Shown piece by piece: positions 35,141 through 44,375 of a DNA stretch of 64,000 nt. The stretch is from NCBI RefSeq assembly GCF_019799945.1, contig NZ_JABGCH010000020.1, positions 1-64,000 on the forward strand. Reading direction: 5' to 3'. This DNA comes from Modestobacter marinus. Its GTDB lineage: Bacteria > Actinomycetota > Actinomycetes > Mycobacteriales > Geodermatophilaceae. Position numbers and translations under genes: made by a program. Within the stretch, counting starts at the first letter, position 1; each line of letters starts with the position of its first letter. The notes beneath the pieces are model-generated. The model was not told where the DNA came from. It saw nothing but the letters and a program-made list of their open reading frames with translations, and did no database searches.

Positions 35141-36391
35141 TCAGGCCGCGGTCTCCCGGGCGGTCTCGCCGCGCGCGTACCGGACGGCGGCCGCGACGAC
35201 CTCGCCGGCGAGCCGGAGCTGCTCCTCGGTGTGCGTGGCCATCACCGCGAGCCGGAGCACCCCCTGCCCCCGCGGGACGGCCGGGTAGCAGACCGCGTTG
35301 GTGTAGACGCCGGCCTCGTGGGCGGCGTTCCAGGCGGCGACGGTGACCTCGTCCTCCCCCGTGGGCACGGCGAGCACCGCGCCGCGGCCGGGGACCGGGG
35401 GCACGTCGTGCTCGGTGAGCACCCGGCGGAGCAGGGCACCGTTCTCGCGCAGCCGGGCCATCCGCTCCGGCTCGCGGCGCAGCACGCGCAGCGAGGCGAG
35501 CGCGGCGGCGACGGCGGCCGGGTCGTTGGAGGCGCTGAAGACGTAGGGCAGCGCCGTGGCCCGGATCCCGTCGGCCACCGCCGCGGACGTCATCACCGCG
35601 CCGCCCACGCTGGCCAGGGACTTGCTGAACGCCACGGTGACCGCGTCGACGCGGTCGAGCACCCCGGCGGCCTCGGCCGCGCCACGCCCCCGCTCCCCCA
35701 GCACGCCGAGCCCGTGCGCCTCGTCGACGACGAGCCGGGCGGAGTACCGGGTGCAGAGGTCGGCGATCTCCGCCAGCGGCGCGGACTCGCCGCTCATCGA
35801 GTACACGCCGTCCACCACGACCACCGCGCCGGCGTCGGGTGCCAGCCGCGCGAGCCGCCCGGCCAGCGACTCCACGGAGTTGTGCCGGAACCGCGTCACC
35901 GTGCCCGGGCTGGCGGCCGCGGCGGCGTGCAGGCTGGCGTGGGCGTGCCCGTCGACCAGCAGCACGTCACCGGGGGCACCGGCGGTGGACAGCACCGCCA
36001 CGTTGGCGTTGACCCCCGCCGAGGTGAGCACGGCGGCCTCGGTGCCGTAGTGGTCGGCGAGCTCCTGCTCCAGGGTCAGGTGCAGCCGGGTGGTGCCGTT
36101 GAGGATCCGGCTGCCCGACGTGCTGGTGCCGTACTGGCGCAGCGCGGCCACCGCCGCCTCGACGACCTGCGGGTCACCGGCGAGCCCCAGGTAGTTGTTG
36201 GTGCCGAGGTTCACCCGCGACCGGCCGTCGGCGAACACGGTCACCGCCTGCGGAGCACCGGCGGCCGGTACCGAGTGGGTGGCCACGCCGTCCCGCACGT
36301 GCCGCCGCATCATCTCCGCCCGTGGGTTGTCCAGCAGCGGCGCGAACGCGTCACGGCGGGCGGCCGGGCGGACGGGACGGACGTCGAGCAC
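35141..36391 (-). CDS. alpha-oxoamine synthase family PLP enzyme (BioF/KBL/SPT-like)
   Basis: PLP-dependent condensation of an amino acid with an acyl-CoA. The 416-residue protein has LGTNNYLGLAGDP near 62-74, the histidine motif VDGHAHASLH near 147-155, VVDEAHGLGVLG near 221-232 and the PLP lysine K257 in VAFSKSLASVGG. It could be 8-amino-7-oxononanoate synthase, 2-amino-3-ketobutyrate ligase or a serine-palmitoyltransferase-like enzyme; no biotin genes are nearby. GTG at 36391 follows GGAGGAGGAA at 3 nt, so the 26-residue longer form is rejected. Confidence 0.85.
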   Translation of the reverse strand: MLDVRPVRPAARRDAFAPLLDNPRAEMMRRHVRDGVATHSVPAAGAPQAVTVFADGRSRVNLGTNNYLGLAGDPQVVEAAVAALRQYGTSTSGSRILNGTTRLHLTLEQELADHYGTEAAVLTSAGVNANVAVLSTAGAPGDVLLVDGHAHASLHAAAAASPGTVTRFRHNSVESLAGRLARLAPDAGAVVVVDGVYSMSGESAPLAEIADLCTRYSARLVVDEAHGLGVLGERGRGAAEAAGVLDRVDAVTVAFSKSLASVGGAVMTSAAVADGIRATALPYVFSASNDPAAVAAALASLRVLRREPERMARLRENGALLRRVLTEHDVPPVPGRGAVLAVPTGEDEVTVAAWNAAHEAGVYTNAVCYPAVPRGQGVLRLAVMATHTEEQLRLAGEVVAAAVRYARGETARETAA

Positions 36392-36442
36392 GGGTTCCTC
36401 CTCCTGCCCCGCGCGGCGTTCCCGCCCGGGTCGGCTCTGACC

Positions 36443-36462
36443 CTGACGGTCGCCACCGTCAG
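36443..36462. promoter_or_regulatory. palindromic operator candidate at the oxoamine synthase promoter
   Basis: CTGACGGT and ACCGTCAG flank a 4-bp spacer in a perfect inverted repeat. A TTGACT -35-like hexamer (minus strand, 36464-36469) lies just upstream, so the palindrome covers the expected -10 region of the gene starting at 36391. No cognate regulator is adjacent. Confidence 0.45.
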
Positions 36463-36564
36463 TAGTCAACCGACCGACCTGAGCTACGTACGGGTGACAC
36501 CCGACCCGGCGTGGCCCGCATCACGGATCGACGGAGCGGAGCCGGATCGGGGCAGACCGCGGCG

Positions 36565-36585
36565 CGTCCGGGTGACACCCGGACG
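36565..36585. terminator. hairpin just after the MFS transporter gene
   Basis: GTCCGGGTG, one base, CACCCGGAC, with one extra outer C-G pair, 4 bp beyond the MFS stop on the minus strand. Its core CGGGTGACACCCG also occurs at 36491-36503, so one or both copies may instead be a protein-binding site. Confidence 0.55.
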
Positions 36586-36589
36586 GAGC

Positions 36590-38149
36590 TCAGGAGGCGC
36601 GGTCGCGCCCTGGCAGCCAGATCAGGACGACGAGCGCGGCGACCACCGCGCACCCCGCGGTGCCGATCGCGGTCAGGTGCATCGCACCGACGAACGCCTC
36701 CCGGGCGGGGTCGGCCACCGCCGCGGCGGACCGGGCGGCGTCCCCACCCGCGCGCTGCGCGTCCTCGATCGCGGCCAGCGTGGCCACGATCGACTCCCCG
36801 GCCTGGTCCCGGGCGGCGGGCGGCAGCCCCTCGACGCCCGCGCCGAGCCGGGCGGTGTAGGCGCCGGTGAGCACCGAGCCGAGGATCGCGACGCCGAGGG
36901 CACCACCGACCTGCCGGACGGCGTTGTTCACGGCCGCCCCCGCGCCGGCCTTCTCCCGCGGGACGACGGACATGATCGACTCGGTGGCCGGCGCCATCAC
37001 CGAGCCCATGCCCAGTCCCTGGACCGCGAAGACGACCAGGATCAGCCACACCGGGGTGTCGACCCCCAGCAGCTGGATGCCGGCGAACGAGAGCGCGATG
37101 ACGGCGAAGCCGGCCGCGCACACGGCCTTGGCGCCGAACCGGGCGGCCAGCGCGGAGGTGCGCGGCGCCATCAGCGCGATCCCCAGCGCCACCGGCACCA
37201 GGGTCGCCCCGGCCTGCAGCGGCGTCAGCCCGCGCACGCCCTGCAGGTAGTACACGAGGTAGAAGGTGGCGCCCTGGAGCGCGAAGAAGTTCAGCGCCAG
37301 CGCCCCCGCGGCGGAGGAGAACGCCGGGTTGCGGAACAGCGAGACGTCCAGCGCCGGGTGGCTGGTGCGGCTCTGCCACCAGATGAAGAACGCGAGCAGC
37401 AGGACGCCCCCGACCAGCGGGCCCCAGGTCGTCGGCGTCGCCCAGCCCTCGCTGCCGCCGCGGATGATCCCGAACACCAACCCGGCCAGCGCCACGATGG
37501 ACAGCAGCACGCCGGGCACGTCGAGCCGGCCGGGGTCGGGGTCCTTGGACTCGGGGACGACGAGCAGGATGCCGAGCACGCCGAGCGCGGCCACCGGCAC
37601 GCCGAGCAGGAAGACCGCGCCCCACCAGAAGTGCCCCAGCACGAGGCCCCCGGCCAGCGGTCCGCCGGCCACGGCCAGCCCGGAGGCGCCGGCCCACAGG
37701 CCGATCGCCCGCCCCCGCTCACCGGGCGGGAAGACGTTGGTGATCACCGCGAGCGTGGCCGGCTGCACGGCGGCCCCGCCGACGCCCATGAGCGCCCGCC
37801 AGGCGATCAGCTCGAGCGGCGAGCCGCTGAACGCCGCGAGCACCGAGCCGACGGCGAAGATGGTCAGCCCGGCGAGGAGCACCTTGCGCCGCCCGATCCG
37901 GTCGCCGATCACGCCCCAGCTGAACAGCAGCCCGGCGAAGACCAGGATGTAGGAGTCGATCGCCCACTGCAGCTCGCCCTGGGTGGCCGGGAGCTCCCGC
38001 TGCAGGGTGGGCAGCGCGACGTTGAGGATCGTGTTGCCCATGATCACCATCAGCAGGCAGACGATCATGGTCGCCAGCACCCACCAGCGCCGCTCGTAGC
38101 CCGCGGGGAGCGGGGTGGACTCGGTCTCGGCGGGGTGCGCGGTGCTCAC
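36590..38149 (-). CDS. MFS transporter, DHA2 (EmrB/QacA) drug-resistance family
   Basis: A 519-residue protein with about 14 transmembrane helices. Motif A appears as GDRIGRRKVLLAG near 83-95, the DHA2 N-terminal signature as GNTILNVALPTLQRELPA, and the antiporter motif C as GGPLAGGLVLGHFWW near 161-175. It probably exports a small organic molecule with proton antiport. GTG at 38149 overlaps the YbjN stop by 4 nt, making it part of mshA-ybjN-MFS. Substrate unknown. Confidence 0.88.
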   Translation of the reverse strand: MSTAHPAETESTPLPAGYERRWWVLATMIVCLLMVIMGNTILNVALPTLQRELPATQGELQWAIDSYILVFAGLLFSWGVIGDRIGRRKVLLAGLTIFAVGSVLAAFSGSPLELIAWRALMGVGGAAVQPATLAVITNVFPPGERGRAIGLWAGASGLAVAGGPLAGGLVLGHFWWGAVFLLGVPVAALGVLGILLVVPESKDPDPGRLDVPGVLLSIVALAGLVFGIIRGGSEGWATPTTWGPLVGGVLLLAFFIWWQSRTSHPALDVSLFRNPAFSSAAGALALNFFALQGATFYLVYYLQGVRGLTPLQAGATLVPVALGIALMAPRTSALAARFGAKAVCAAGFAVIALSFAGIQLLGVDTPVWLILVVFAVQGLGMGSVMAPATESIMSVVPREKAGAGAAVNNAVRQVGGALGVAILGSVLTGAYTARLGAGVEGLPPAARDQAGESIVATLAAIEDAQRAGGDAARSAAAVADPAREAFVGAMHLTAIGTAGCAVVAALVVLIWLPGRDRAS

Positions 38150-38682
38150 CCCGGTGCGTTCTCCCCCGTGGTGCTCGGTCTGCGCGCCGGGTCGGCGAAG
38201 GCGGCGAAGGCCTCCAGGTTGCGCAGCGACTCACCGCGCTTGACCCGCCACTCCCACTCGCGGCGGATCGAGGAGCCGAAGCCGATCTCCAGCATCGTGT
38301 TGAAGTGGTCGTCGGCGTAGGTGAGCACGGCGCCGAGCAGCCGGTCGATCTCCTCCGGGGTGACCGCGCCGTGCCCGAGCGTGCCGGTCAGATAGACGTC
38401 CCCGACGGTGTCGATGGAGTACGCGACGCCGTACATCCGGGCGTTGTGCTGCAGCAGCCAGGCCCACAGCTGCTCACGGTTCTCGTCCGGCTGCCGGCAG
38501 ACGAACGCCTCGACCCGGAACCCGTGCTCCCCGACGGTCAGCCCGACGACCGTCCGGAGCTTCTTGGTCCCGGGCAGGACGACGACGAACCGGCCCTCCC
38601 CCGGGTGCTCGAACTCCAGCTCCGCCGACCGCAGCGTCTCCTCGACGACCGCGTCGAGCTCGGCGACGCTGCGCCCGCTCAT
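38146..38682 (-). CDS. YbjN domain-containing protein
   Basis: A 178-residue cytosolic alpha/beta protein of the YbjN fold, a type III secretion chaperone-like architecture with no defined activity. Segments [38 protein letters not shown] and [20 protein letters not shown] are typical. It overlaps mshA by 4 nt upstream and the MFS gene by 4 nt downstream. The mshA-YbjN pairing is conserved in actinobacteria (Rv0486-Rv0487). Confidence 0.85.
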   Translation of the reverse strand: MSGRSVAELDAVVEETLRSAELEFEHPGEGRFVVVLPGTKKLRTVVGLTVGEHGFRVEAFVCRQPDENREQLWAWLLQHNARMYGVAYSIDTVGDVYLTGTLGHGAVTPEEIDRLLGAVLTYADDHFNTMLEIGFGSSIRREWEWRVKRGESLRNLEAFAAFADPARRPSTTGENAPG

Positions 38683-40034
38683 CGCGCGCGCAGCCGCACC
38701 GGGGTCAGCACCCGGTCGCCGACGACGCGGACCACCGGGCCGGTCCGGAGCGCCTGCTCGGCCATCGCCGCGGCATAGGCGTCGACCAGGGAGTCCGCGG
38801 TGCGGTCCCAGCTGAAGGCGGCGGCGTGCCGGCGGGCGCCGTGCCCGAGCAGCTCCCGGCGCTCCAGCACCCGGGTGATCGCCGCGGCGTACTCGGCCGG
38901 GTCGCGGCGGGCGACCAGCAGCCCGGAGACCCCGTCGGCGACGGCGGTGTGCAGGCCGCCGACCTCGGCGGCGACCACCGGGGTCCCGCACGCCTGCGCC
39001 TCGAGGGCCACCAGGCCGAAGGACTCGTTGTGGCTGGGGACGACGGCGACGTCGGCGGCGCGGTAGTGGTCGGCCAGCTGCGCCGGCGGCTGGGGCGGCA
39101 GGAACCGGACGACGTCGGTCACGCCGAGGTGCGCGGCGAGCTCCTGCAGCCGCTGCGGCTCGGCCAGCCCCGAGCCGCTGGGCGCGCCGACCACCAGCAC
39201 TTGCAAGCGCGGGCGCAGTGCCGGGTCGTCGGCGAGCATGCGGGCCGCCGCGTGCAGCAGCATGTCGGGTGCCTTGAGCGGCTGGATGCGCCCGACGAAC
39301 AGCAGGACGACGGCGTCCGCGGCCACCCCGATCCGCTCGCGGGCCCGCTGCTGGTCGCCGGGGCGGAAGGTCCGCAGGTCGACGCCGGGCGGGATCACCA
39401 GGGTGCGGCGCGGGTCGGCACCGTAGAAGTCGACCAGCTGGCGGGCCTCCTCGGCGGTGTTGGCCACCAGCCGGTCGGCCTCGGCCACCACCTGCTCCTC
39501 GCCGATCACCCGGGCCCGCGGCTCGGGCTCGTCCCCCTCGGCCAGCGCCGCGTTCTTCACCTTGGCCAGGGTGTGCGCCGAGTGCACGAGCGGCACGCCC
39601 CACCGGTCCCGGGCCAGGTACCCGACCTGCCCGGAGAGCCAGTAGTGGGAGTGGACGATGTCGAAGTGGCCCGGCTCGTGCTGGGCCTCCTCGCGCAGCA
39701 CCGCGGCGGTGAAGGCGCACATCTGCGCGGGCAGCTCGTTCTTGCCCAGCCCCTCGAACGGCCCGGCGCTGACGTGCCGGACGGTGACGCCCGGGCTCAT
39801 CTCGACCACCGGCGGCTGCTCGCTGGAGGTGGCCCGGGTGAACACGTCGACGGCGATCCCGCGCTCGGCCAGCCGGCGGGACACCTCGACGACGTAGACG
39901 TTGAGGCCGCCGGCGTCCCCGGCCCCGGGCTGCTCCAGCGGGCTGGTGTGCACCGAGAGGGTGGCCACCCGGCGGGGCAGCGCCGGCGCACCCGACCAGG
40001 ACGGCGCGGAGCGACGGGAGCGGCGAGCAGGCAC
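38679..40034 (-). CDS. mshA: D-inositol-3-phosphate glycosyltransferase (mycothiol synthesis)
   Basis: First enzyme of mycothiol synthesis, transferring GlcNAc from UDP-GlcNAc to inositol-3-phosphate. The 451-residue GT4-family protein has [20 protein letters not shown] near 27-46, [44 protein letters not shown] and the donor motif [23 protein letters not shown] at 40034 follows GGGAGGAGAGCC; the much longer open frame upstream is antisense to the SDR gene. The pathway partner mshD lies at the right end of the window. Confidence 0.94.
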   Translation of the reverse strand: MPARRSRRSAPSWSGAPALPRRVATLSVHTSPLEQPGAGDAGGLNVYVVEVSRRLAERGIAVDVFTRATSSEQPPVVEMSPGVTVRHVSAGPFEGLGKNELPAQMCAFTAAVLREEAQHEPGHFDIVHSHYWLSGQVGYLARDRWGVPLVHSAHTLAKVKNAALAEGDEPEPRARVIGEEQVVAEADRLVANTAEEARQLVDFYGADPRRTLVIPPGVDLRTFRPGDQQRARERIGVAADAVVLLFVGRIQPLKAPDMLLHAAARMLADDPALRPRLQVLVVGAPSGSGLAEPQRLQELAAHLGVTDVVRFLPPQPPAQLADHYRAADVAVVPSHNESFGLVALEAQACGTPVVAAEVGGLHTAVADGVSGLLVARRDPAEYAAAITRVLERRELLGHGARRHAAAFSWDRTADSLVDAYAAAMAEQALRTGPVVRVVGDRVLTPVRLRAR

Positions 40035-40119
40035 GGCTCTCCTCCCGGCTCGGGCATCACGGCGCCCGGTCGGGCCCCCCTGTCGTCTGACCAGTGTCCT
40101 ACAGCGCCAAGATGGACAC

Positions 40120-40899
40120 ATGTCCAGCCCCGTTCCATCGCCGTCCGCCGCCCTGCCCTTCCCCGGGGACGGGCGGGTCGCCGTCGTCACCGGCGCCTCC
40201 AGCGGCATCGGCGCGGCGACCGCCGAACGGCTCGCCGCCGACGGCTTCTCCGTCGTGCTCGCCGCCCGCCGGATCGACCGGCTGACCGAGCTGGCCCAGC
40301 GCATCGGCGGGCGCGCCGTCCAGCTCGACGTCACCGACCAAGCCTCGGTCGAGGCCCTCGCCGCCGGGCTGGAGCGGGTCGACGTGCTGGTGAACAACGC
40401 CGGTGGGGCGTTCGACGTCAACCCGGTCGCGGACGCGGACCTGGACTCGTGGACGCGCACCTACGAGGTGAACGTGCTCGGCACCGTGCGGGTGACCAAG
40501 GCGCTGCTGCCGGCGCTGAAGGCGTCGGGAGCCGGGGACCTGGTGTTCGTCGGGTCGACCGCCGGGCTGATCAGCTACGAGGGTGGCGCCTCGTACACCG
40601 CGGCCAAGCACGGCGTGCACACGCTGGCCGAGACGCTGCGCCTGGAGCTGGTCTACGACCCGGTGCGGGTGATCGAGATCGCCCCCGGGATGGTGCGGAC
40701 CGAGGAGTTCACCCGCAACCGCACCGGCAGCCAGGAGAAGGCCGACGCGGTGTACGCGGGGGTGCGGCAGCCGCTGGTCGCCGCGGACGTCGCCGACGTG
40801 ATCGGCTGGGCGGTCACCCGGCCGCACCACGTCAACGTCGACCTGCTGGTCGTCCGGCCGCGGGCGCAGGCGGCCCACCACAAGGTCGCCCGCGAGTAG
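40120..40899 (+). CDS. short-chain dehydrogenase/reductase (Rv0484c-like)
   Basis: Classical SDR of 259 residues: cofactor motif [20 protein letters not shown] near 23-42, [13 protein letters not shown] near 89-101, catalytic Ser in [14 protein letters not shown] and YTAAK near 157-161, PGMVRTEEF. Cofactor preference is probably NADP(H), given AARRIDR after strand 2. ATG at 40120. It diverges from mshA with 85 bp between. Substrate unknown. Confidence 0.87.
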   Translation: MSSPVPSPSAALPFPGDGRVAVVTGASSGIGAATAERLAADGFSVVLAARRIDRLTELAQRIGGRAVQLDVTDQASVEALAAGLERVDVLVNNAGGAFDVNPVADADLDSWTRTYEVNVLGTVRVTKALLPALKASGAGDLVFVGSTAGLISYEGGASYTAAKHGVHTLAETLRLELVYDPVRVIEIAPGMVRTEEFTRNRTGSQEKADAVYAGVRQPLVAADVADVIGWAVTRPHHVNVDLLVVRPRAQAAHHKVARE

Positions 40900-40990
40900 G
40901 AGGACTTCGTCGTCCTCGCCCGGGACGGCCGGCCGGGTGGCGCGCCCGGCCCTCTTGTCAGGAGGCGTCGGCGCGTCGACCCTTCCCACC

Positions 40991-41191
40991 GTGACCGGGG
41001 ACACGGTGGTCCTTGACCGGGCGCGGCGGGATGCCGACCGCGTGGTGCTCTGTCGCTGTGGCGGTGCCGGCCGCGTGGTCCATGCGCGGGTCGACCGTCC
41101 CGGTGAGCCGGAGGCGTACGTGCGCGCCACCTTCACCTGCTCCTGGGACCGGCCGGGGCCCCACGAACCGCTGCTGCCGCCGCACCTGTAG
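40991..41191 (+). CDS. small hypothetical protein
   Basis: A 66-residue ORF, VTGDTVVLDRARRDADRVVL at its start, with CRCGGAGRVVHARVD and a later Cys, ending LLPPHL 14 bp before the convergent murB stop. GC3 is high. AGGAGG lies 25 nt upstream, too far for this GTG, so an earlier GTG (40937) remains possible. Resembles loosely the CPC-containing ORF at 30097. No family recognised. Confidence 0.35.
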   Translation: MTGDTVVLDRARRDADRVVLCRCGGAGRVVHARVDRPGEPEAYVRATFTCSWDRPGPHEPLLPPHL

Positions 41192-41205
41192 CGGTCGGCG
41201 GCCGC

Positions 41206-42234
41206 TCAGGGGCGGACCGGCTCCGGGACGAGGGTGACGCCGAACCGCTCTCGGACGGCGTCGACGATCCGGCCGGCGAAGGCCATCAGCTCGGCGGAGG
41301 TCGCGCCGGGCTCGGTGGTCAGCGCGAGGCTGTGCCGCGGCGACGTCCCGACCCGGCCGTCGCGCGTGCCCTTGCCGAAACCGGCCGACTGCACGAGCCA
41401 GGCGGCGGACAGCTTCACCTGCTCGGCGCCGTCGGCGCCGATCCCGGCCGGCCAGCTCGGGCAGCCGGGCACCGCCTCGCCGACCGGCACGATCGGGTTG
41501 GTGAAGAACGACCCGGCGCTGCGGGTGTGCGGGTCGGCCGGGTCCAGCACCATGCCCTTGCCCCGGCGCAGCTCCAGCACCGCCTGCCGGACGTCGGCCA
41601 GCGGCGCGGTCTCCCCCAGCTCCACGCCCAGCTTCCGGGCCAGCTCCGCGTAGCTGATCGCGACCGAGGTCGGCTGCGGGCGCAGCGCGAAGGTCACCGA
41701 GAGGACGACGTACGCGCCGGGGTGCTGCTTGAACCGGCTGTCCCGGTAGGCGAACCCGCACTCCGCGGGCGCGAACACCCGCTCGGTGCGGGCCGCCCGG
41801 TCGTAGGCCCGCACGGAGGTGATCAGTGCGGCGACCTCCTGGCCGTACGCGCCGACGTTCTGCACCGGGGTCGCCCCGGTCGAGCCGGGGATCCCTGACA
41901 GCGGTTCCAGCCCGGCGAGCTGCTGGTCCACGGTGGCGGCCACCAGGTCGTCCCAGGGCTCGCCGGCCTCGACCTCGAGCAGGGCTCCGGCGCCGTCGTC
42001 GGTGCGGGCCACGCCGCGGGTGCGGACGAGCACGACGTCGCCGGACCAGCCGTCGTCCGGGCCGATCAGGTTGGAGCCACCGCCCACCACGAGCAGCGGC
42101 CGGCCGGCGTCGTCGGCATCCCGGACGGCGGCCACCAGCTCCTCGGCGGTGGTGACCTCGACCAGCCGCTCGACCGGCCCGCCGACCCCGAGGGTGGTGA
42201 GGTCCGCCAGGCGGGCGTCTCGGCGTACCAGCAC
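41206..42234 (-). CDS. murB: UDP-N-acetylmuramate dehydrogenase
   Basis: FAD enzyme reducing enolpyruvyl-UDP-GlcNAc to UDP-MurNAc in peptidoglycan synthesis. The 342-residue protein has the FAD-binding VVGGGSNLIGPDDGW near 49-63, SGIPGSTGATPVQNVGAYGQ near 108-127, RDSRFKQHPG, and the catalytic serine region SAGSFFTNPIVP near 228-239. GTG at 42234 is the likely start (VLVRRDARLADLTTLGVGG); 43 bp separate it from a divergent methyltransferase. Cluster position matches Rv0482. Confidence 0.94.
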   Translation of the reverse strand: MLVRRDARLADLTTLGVGGPVERLVEVTTAEELVAAVRDADDAGRPLLVVGGGSNLIGPDDGWSGDVVLVRTRGVARTDDGAGALLEVEAGEPWDDLVAATVDQQLAGLEPLSGIPGSTGATPVQNVGAYGQEVAALITSVRAYDRAARTERVFAPAECGFAYRDSRFKQHPGAYVVLSVTFALRPQPTSVAISYAELARKLGVELGETAPLADVRQAVLELRRGKGMVLDPADPHTRSAGSFFTNPIVPVGEAVPGCPSWPAGIGADGAEQVKLSAAWLVQSAGFGKGTRDGRVGTSPRHSLALTTEPGATSAELMAFAGRIVDAVRERFGVTLVPEPVRP

Positions 42235-42277
42235 AGGCCCACGGTAACCGGGCCCGGCCCGGCTACCCTGGACGCAC

Positions 42278-43135
42278 ATGACCAGGGCCGGGGGTGACCA
42301 CACCCAGCGCGCCAGTCTGCCGCCGCTGAAGAAGGCCCCCCGGCTGGCCGCCGGCCGCGCCCGCGCCCTCGGCCTGCCCACCCGCGGCACCACCAATGCG
42401 AACCGGCTGCGGCGCGTCGACCGCTGGCTGGTCGCCACCCAGGTGCCGCGGCTGCGCGACGCCGCCCGGCCGCTGGTGGTCGACCTGGGCTACGGGGCCT
42501 CCGCCGTCACCACGCTGGAGCTGCTCGAACGGCTCGCCCCGGAGGTCCCCGGCCTGGAGGTCGTCGGGCTGGAGATCGACCCCGCGCGGGTCGAGGCGGT
42601 CGCCGAGCACCGCGATCCGCCGCGGCTGGACTTCCGGGTCGGCGGCTTCGAGCTGGCCGGGCTGCGCCCGGTCCTCGTCCGCGCCTTCAACGTGCTGCGC
42701 CAGTACGACGAGGACTCCGCGGCGCGGGCGTGGGACACCATGCGCGGCGCGCTGGCGCCCGGCGGGCTGCTGGTCGAGGGCACCTGCGACGAGTGGGGAC
42801 GGCGCTCGACCTGGGTGGCGCTGGACGAGGACGGGCCGCTCACCCTGACCCTCGCCGCCCGGGTCTCCGACCTGGACCGCCCCTCCGACCTGGCCGAGCG
42901 GCTGCCCAAGGCACTGATCCACCACAACGTCCCCGGCGAGCCGGTGCACGAGTTCCTGCGCGCGCTCGACACCGCCTGGGCCTCGGCGGCCGGGTTGTCG
43001 ACGTTCGGCCCGCGGCAGCGGTGGGCCGCCGCGGTGCAGGCGCTCGCCGACGACGGGTGGCCGCTGGTCGGCTCGACCCGGCGGTGGAGACACGGCCAGG
43101 TGACCGTGCGCTGGTCTGCGGTGGCGCCGCGCTGA
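42278..43135 (+). CDS. class I SAM-dependent methyltransferase-like protein
   Basis: The 285-residue protein has a Rossmann-like SAM motif LVVDLGYGASAVTTLELL near 67-84, EVVGLEIDPARVEAV near 94-108 and FNVLRQYDEDSAARAWDTM near 137-155. An N-terminal basic stretch LPPLKKAPRLAAGRARALG precedes it. Substrate unknown; position next to murB is conserved in actinobacteria. ATG at 42278. Confidence 0.8.
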   Translation: MTRAGGDHTQRASLPPLKKAPRLAAGRARALGLPTRGTTNANRLRRVDRWLVATQVPRLRDAARPLVVDLGYGASAVTTLELLERLAPEVPGLEVVGLEIDPARVEAVAEHRDPPRLDFRVGGFELAGLRPVLVRAFNVLRQYDEDSAARAWDTMRGALAPGGLLVEGTCDEWGRRSTWVALDEDGPLTLTLAARVSDLDRPSDLAERLPKALIHHNVPGEPVHEFLRALDTAWASAAGLSTFGPRQRWAAAVQALADDGWPLVGSTRRWRHGQVTVRWSAVAPR

Positions 43136-43156
43136 CCCCTCAGCGCGAGGGATCAC

Positions 43157-43214
43157 CGAGATCGGGGATGCCGGGCTCCCCGCCGGCCCGAAAGGCCCGA
43201 GATCCCCGATCTCG
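43157..43214. repeat. long inverted repeat downstream of the methyltransferase gene
   Basis: CGAGATCGGGGAT (43157-43169) and ATCCCCGATCTCG (43202-43214) are perfect 13-bp arms around a 32-bp GC-rich loop that can fold itself (GGCC/GGCC). It lies 20 bp after a stop codon and may terminate transcription. The rest of the 343-bp gap to 43479 contains only the doubtful broken ORF listed next. Confidence 0.6.
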
Positions 43215-43220
43215 ACGCGG

Positions 43221-43425
43221 ATGAGCGGGCGCATGTGTCGAGCGCGATGGTGGCGGGCCGCCCTGGCCGGCGGGCTGCTGACTCTGGAGCTGTGCGCCTT
43301 CTGGTGTGACGCAGGCGTTCACCGGCTGGGTGGATCCGGCCATCGCCGTGGCCGCGGCGTCGTCCGTGACGTCCCTCGCCGGTCTGGTGGTCGTCCGGCG
43401 TGCACGAGGGGCTGGGGCGCGGTGA
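43221..43425 (+). pseudogene. possible frameshifted two-helix membrane protein
   Basis: One frame gives MCRARWWRAALAGGLLTLEL followed by CAFW, helix-like, then degrades into Arg-rich sequence. The next frame, from about 43306, gives VTQAFTGWVDPAIAVAAASS followed by VTSLAGLVVVRRARGAGAR and a TGA at 43423-43425, also helix-like. Joined near 43305 they would make a plausible small two-helix protein. It may equally be coincidence in GC-rich DNA. Confidence 0.25.
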
Positions 43426-43478
43426 TCACCGCCTCCCGGGGCCGACCGGGTGGGGGACGATGACCGCGTGAGAGCACG

Positions 43479-44339
43479 GTGAGCCGGCGGGACCGCTCGC
43501 ACCTGACCCCGCTCCCCGGGCGCACGGAGGTCGCCGGGGGCACCGCAGAGCTGCTGGCCGACGCCGACCGGGACGGGTCCTGGCAGCTGCTGCTCGACGG
43601 CGTCCCCCAGTCGCACGTCGACCTGACCGACCCGACGCACCTGGAGTTCGAGTACGTCCGGCGGATCGGCCACGTGCTCGACCTGGCCGGTGAGCCCGGG
43701 GAGCCGCTGGACGTCGTCCACCTCGGGGGCGGCGCGCTGACCCTGCCGCGCTACGTGGCGGTGACCCGGCCTGGCTCCCCGCAGCGGGTGATGGAGGTCG
43801 ACGAGCGGCTCACCGAGCTGGTCCGCAGCAGCCTGCCGCTGCCCCGCGGTGCCCGCATCCGGGTGCGGGCCGCCGACGCCCGCGCGGGGCTGGCTGCGCT
43901 GCCGCCGCGCAGTGCCGACGTCGTCGTGGTTGACGTCTTCGCCGGCGCACGCACCCCGGCGCACCTGACGACGGTCGAGTTCGCCACCGACGTCGCCCGG
44001 GTGCTGCGGGCAGGCGGCACCACCGTGTGGAACGTCTCCGACGGCCCGCCGCTGCGGTTCGCCCGGGCGGAGGCGGCCACCCTCGCGGCGGTCTTCGGCC
44101 ACGTGGCGCTGATCGCCGAGCCGGGCACCCTCCGCGGCCGGCGGTTCGGCAACCTGGTCGCGGTCGCCTCGGACGCGGAGCTGCCGATCGCCGCGCTCAC
44201 CCGCCGCTGCGCCGGCGACCCCATGCCCTCCCGCGTGGTGGACGGGGAGTCGCTGCGGACGTTCATCGGGCAGCTGGGGCCGGTGACCGACGCCGAGGCC
44301 CAGCCCTCCCCGGAACCCCCGGCCGGCGTCTTCGCCTGA
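43479..44339 (+). CDS. spermidine synthase-like methyltransferase-fold protein
   Basis: The 286-residue protein has the spermidine-synthase-type fold: SHVDLTDPTHLEFEYVRRIG near 48-67, VVHLGGGALTLPRYVAV near 82-98, RVMEVDERLTELV near 105-117 and DVVVVDVFAGARTP near 147-160. It lacks the full set of polyamine residues I would expect for a true SpeE, so the substrate is open. GTG at 43479. The C-terminal 20 residues are Pro/Glu rich. Confidence 0.75.
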   Translation: MSRRDRSHLTPLPGRTEVAGGTAELLADADRDGSWQLLLDGVPQSHVDLTDPTHLEFEYVRRIGHVLDLAGEPGEPLDVVHLGGGALTLPRYVAVTRPGSPQRVMEVDERLTELVRSSLPLPRGARIRVRAADARAGLAALPPRSADVVVVDVFAGARTPAHLTTVEFATDVARVLRAGGTTVWNVSDGPPLRFARAEAATLAAVFGHVALIAEPGTLRGRRFGNLVAVASDAELPIAALTRRCAGDPMPSRVVDGESLRTFIGQLGPVTDAEAQPSPEPPAGVFA

Positions 44340-44375
44340 TCGCCACGGCGCAGGTCCCGGCCGTAGGGTCGGCCC

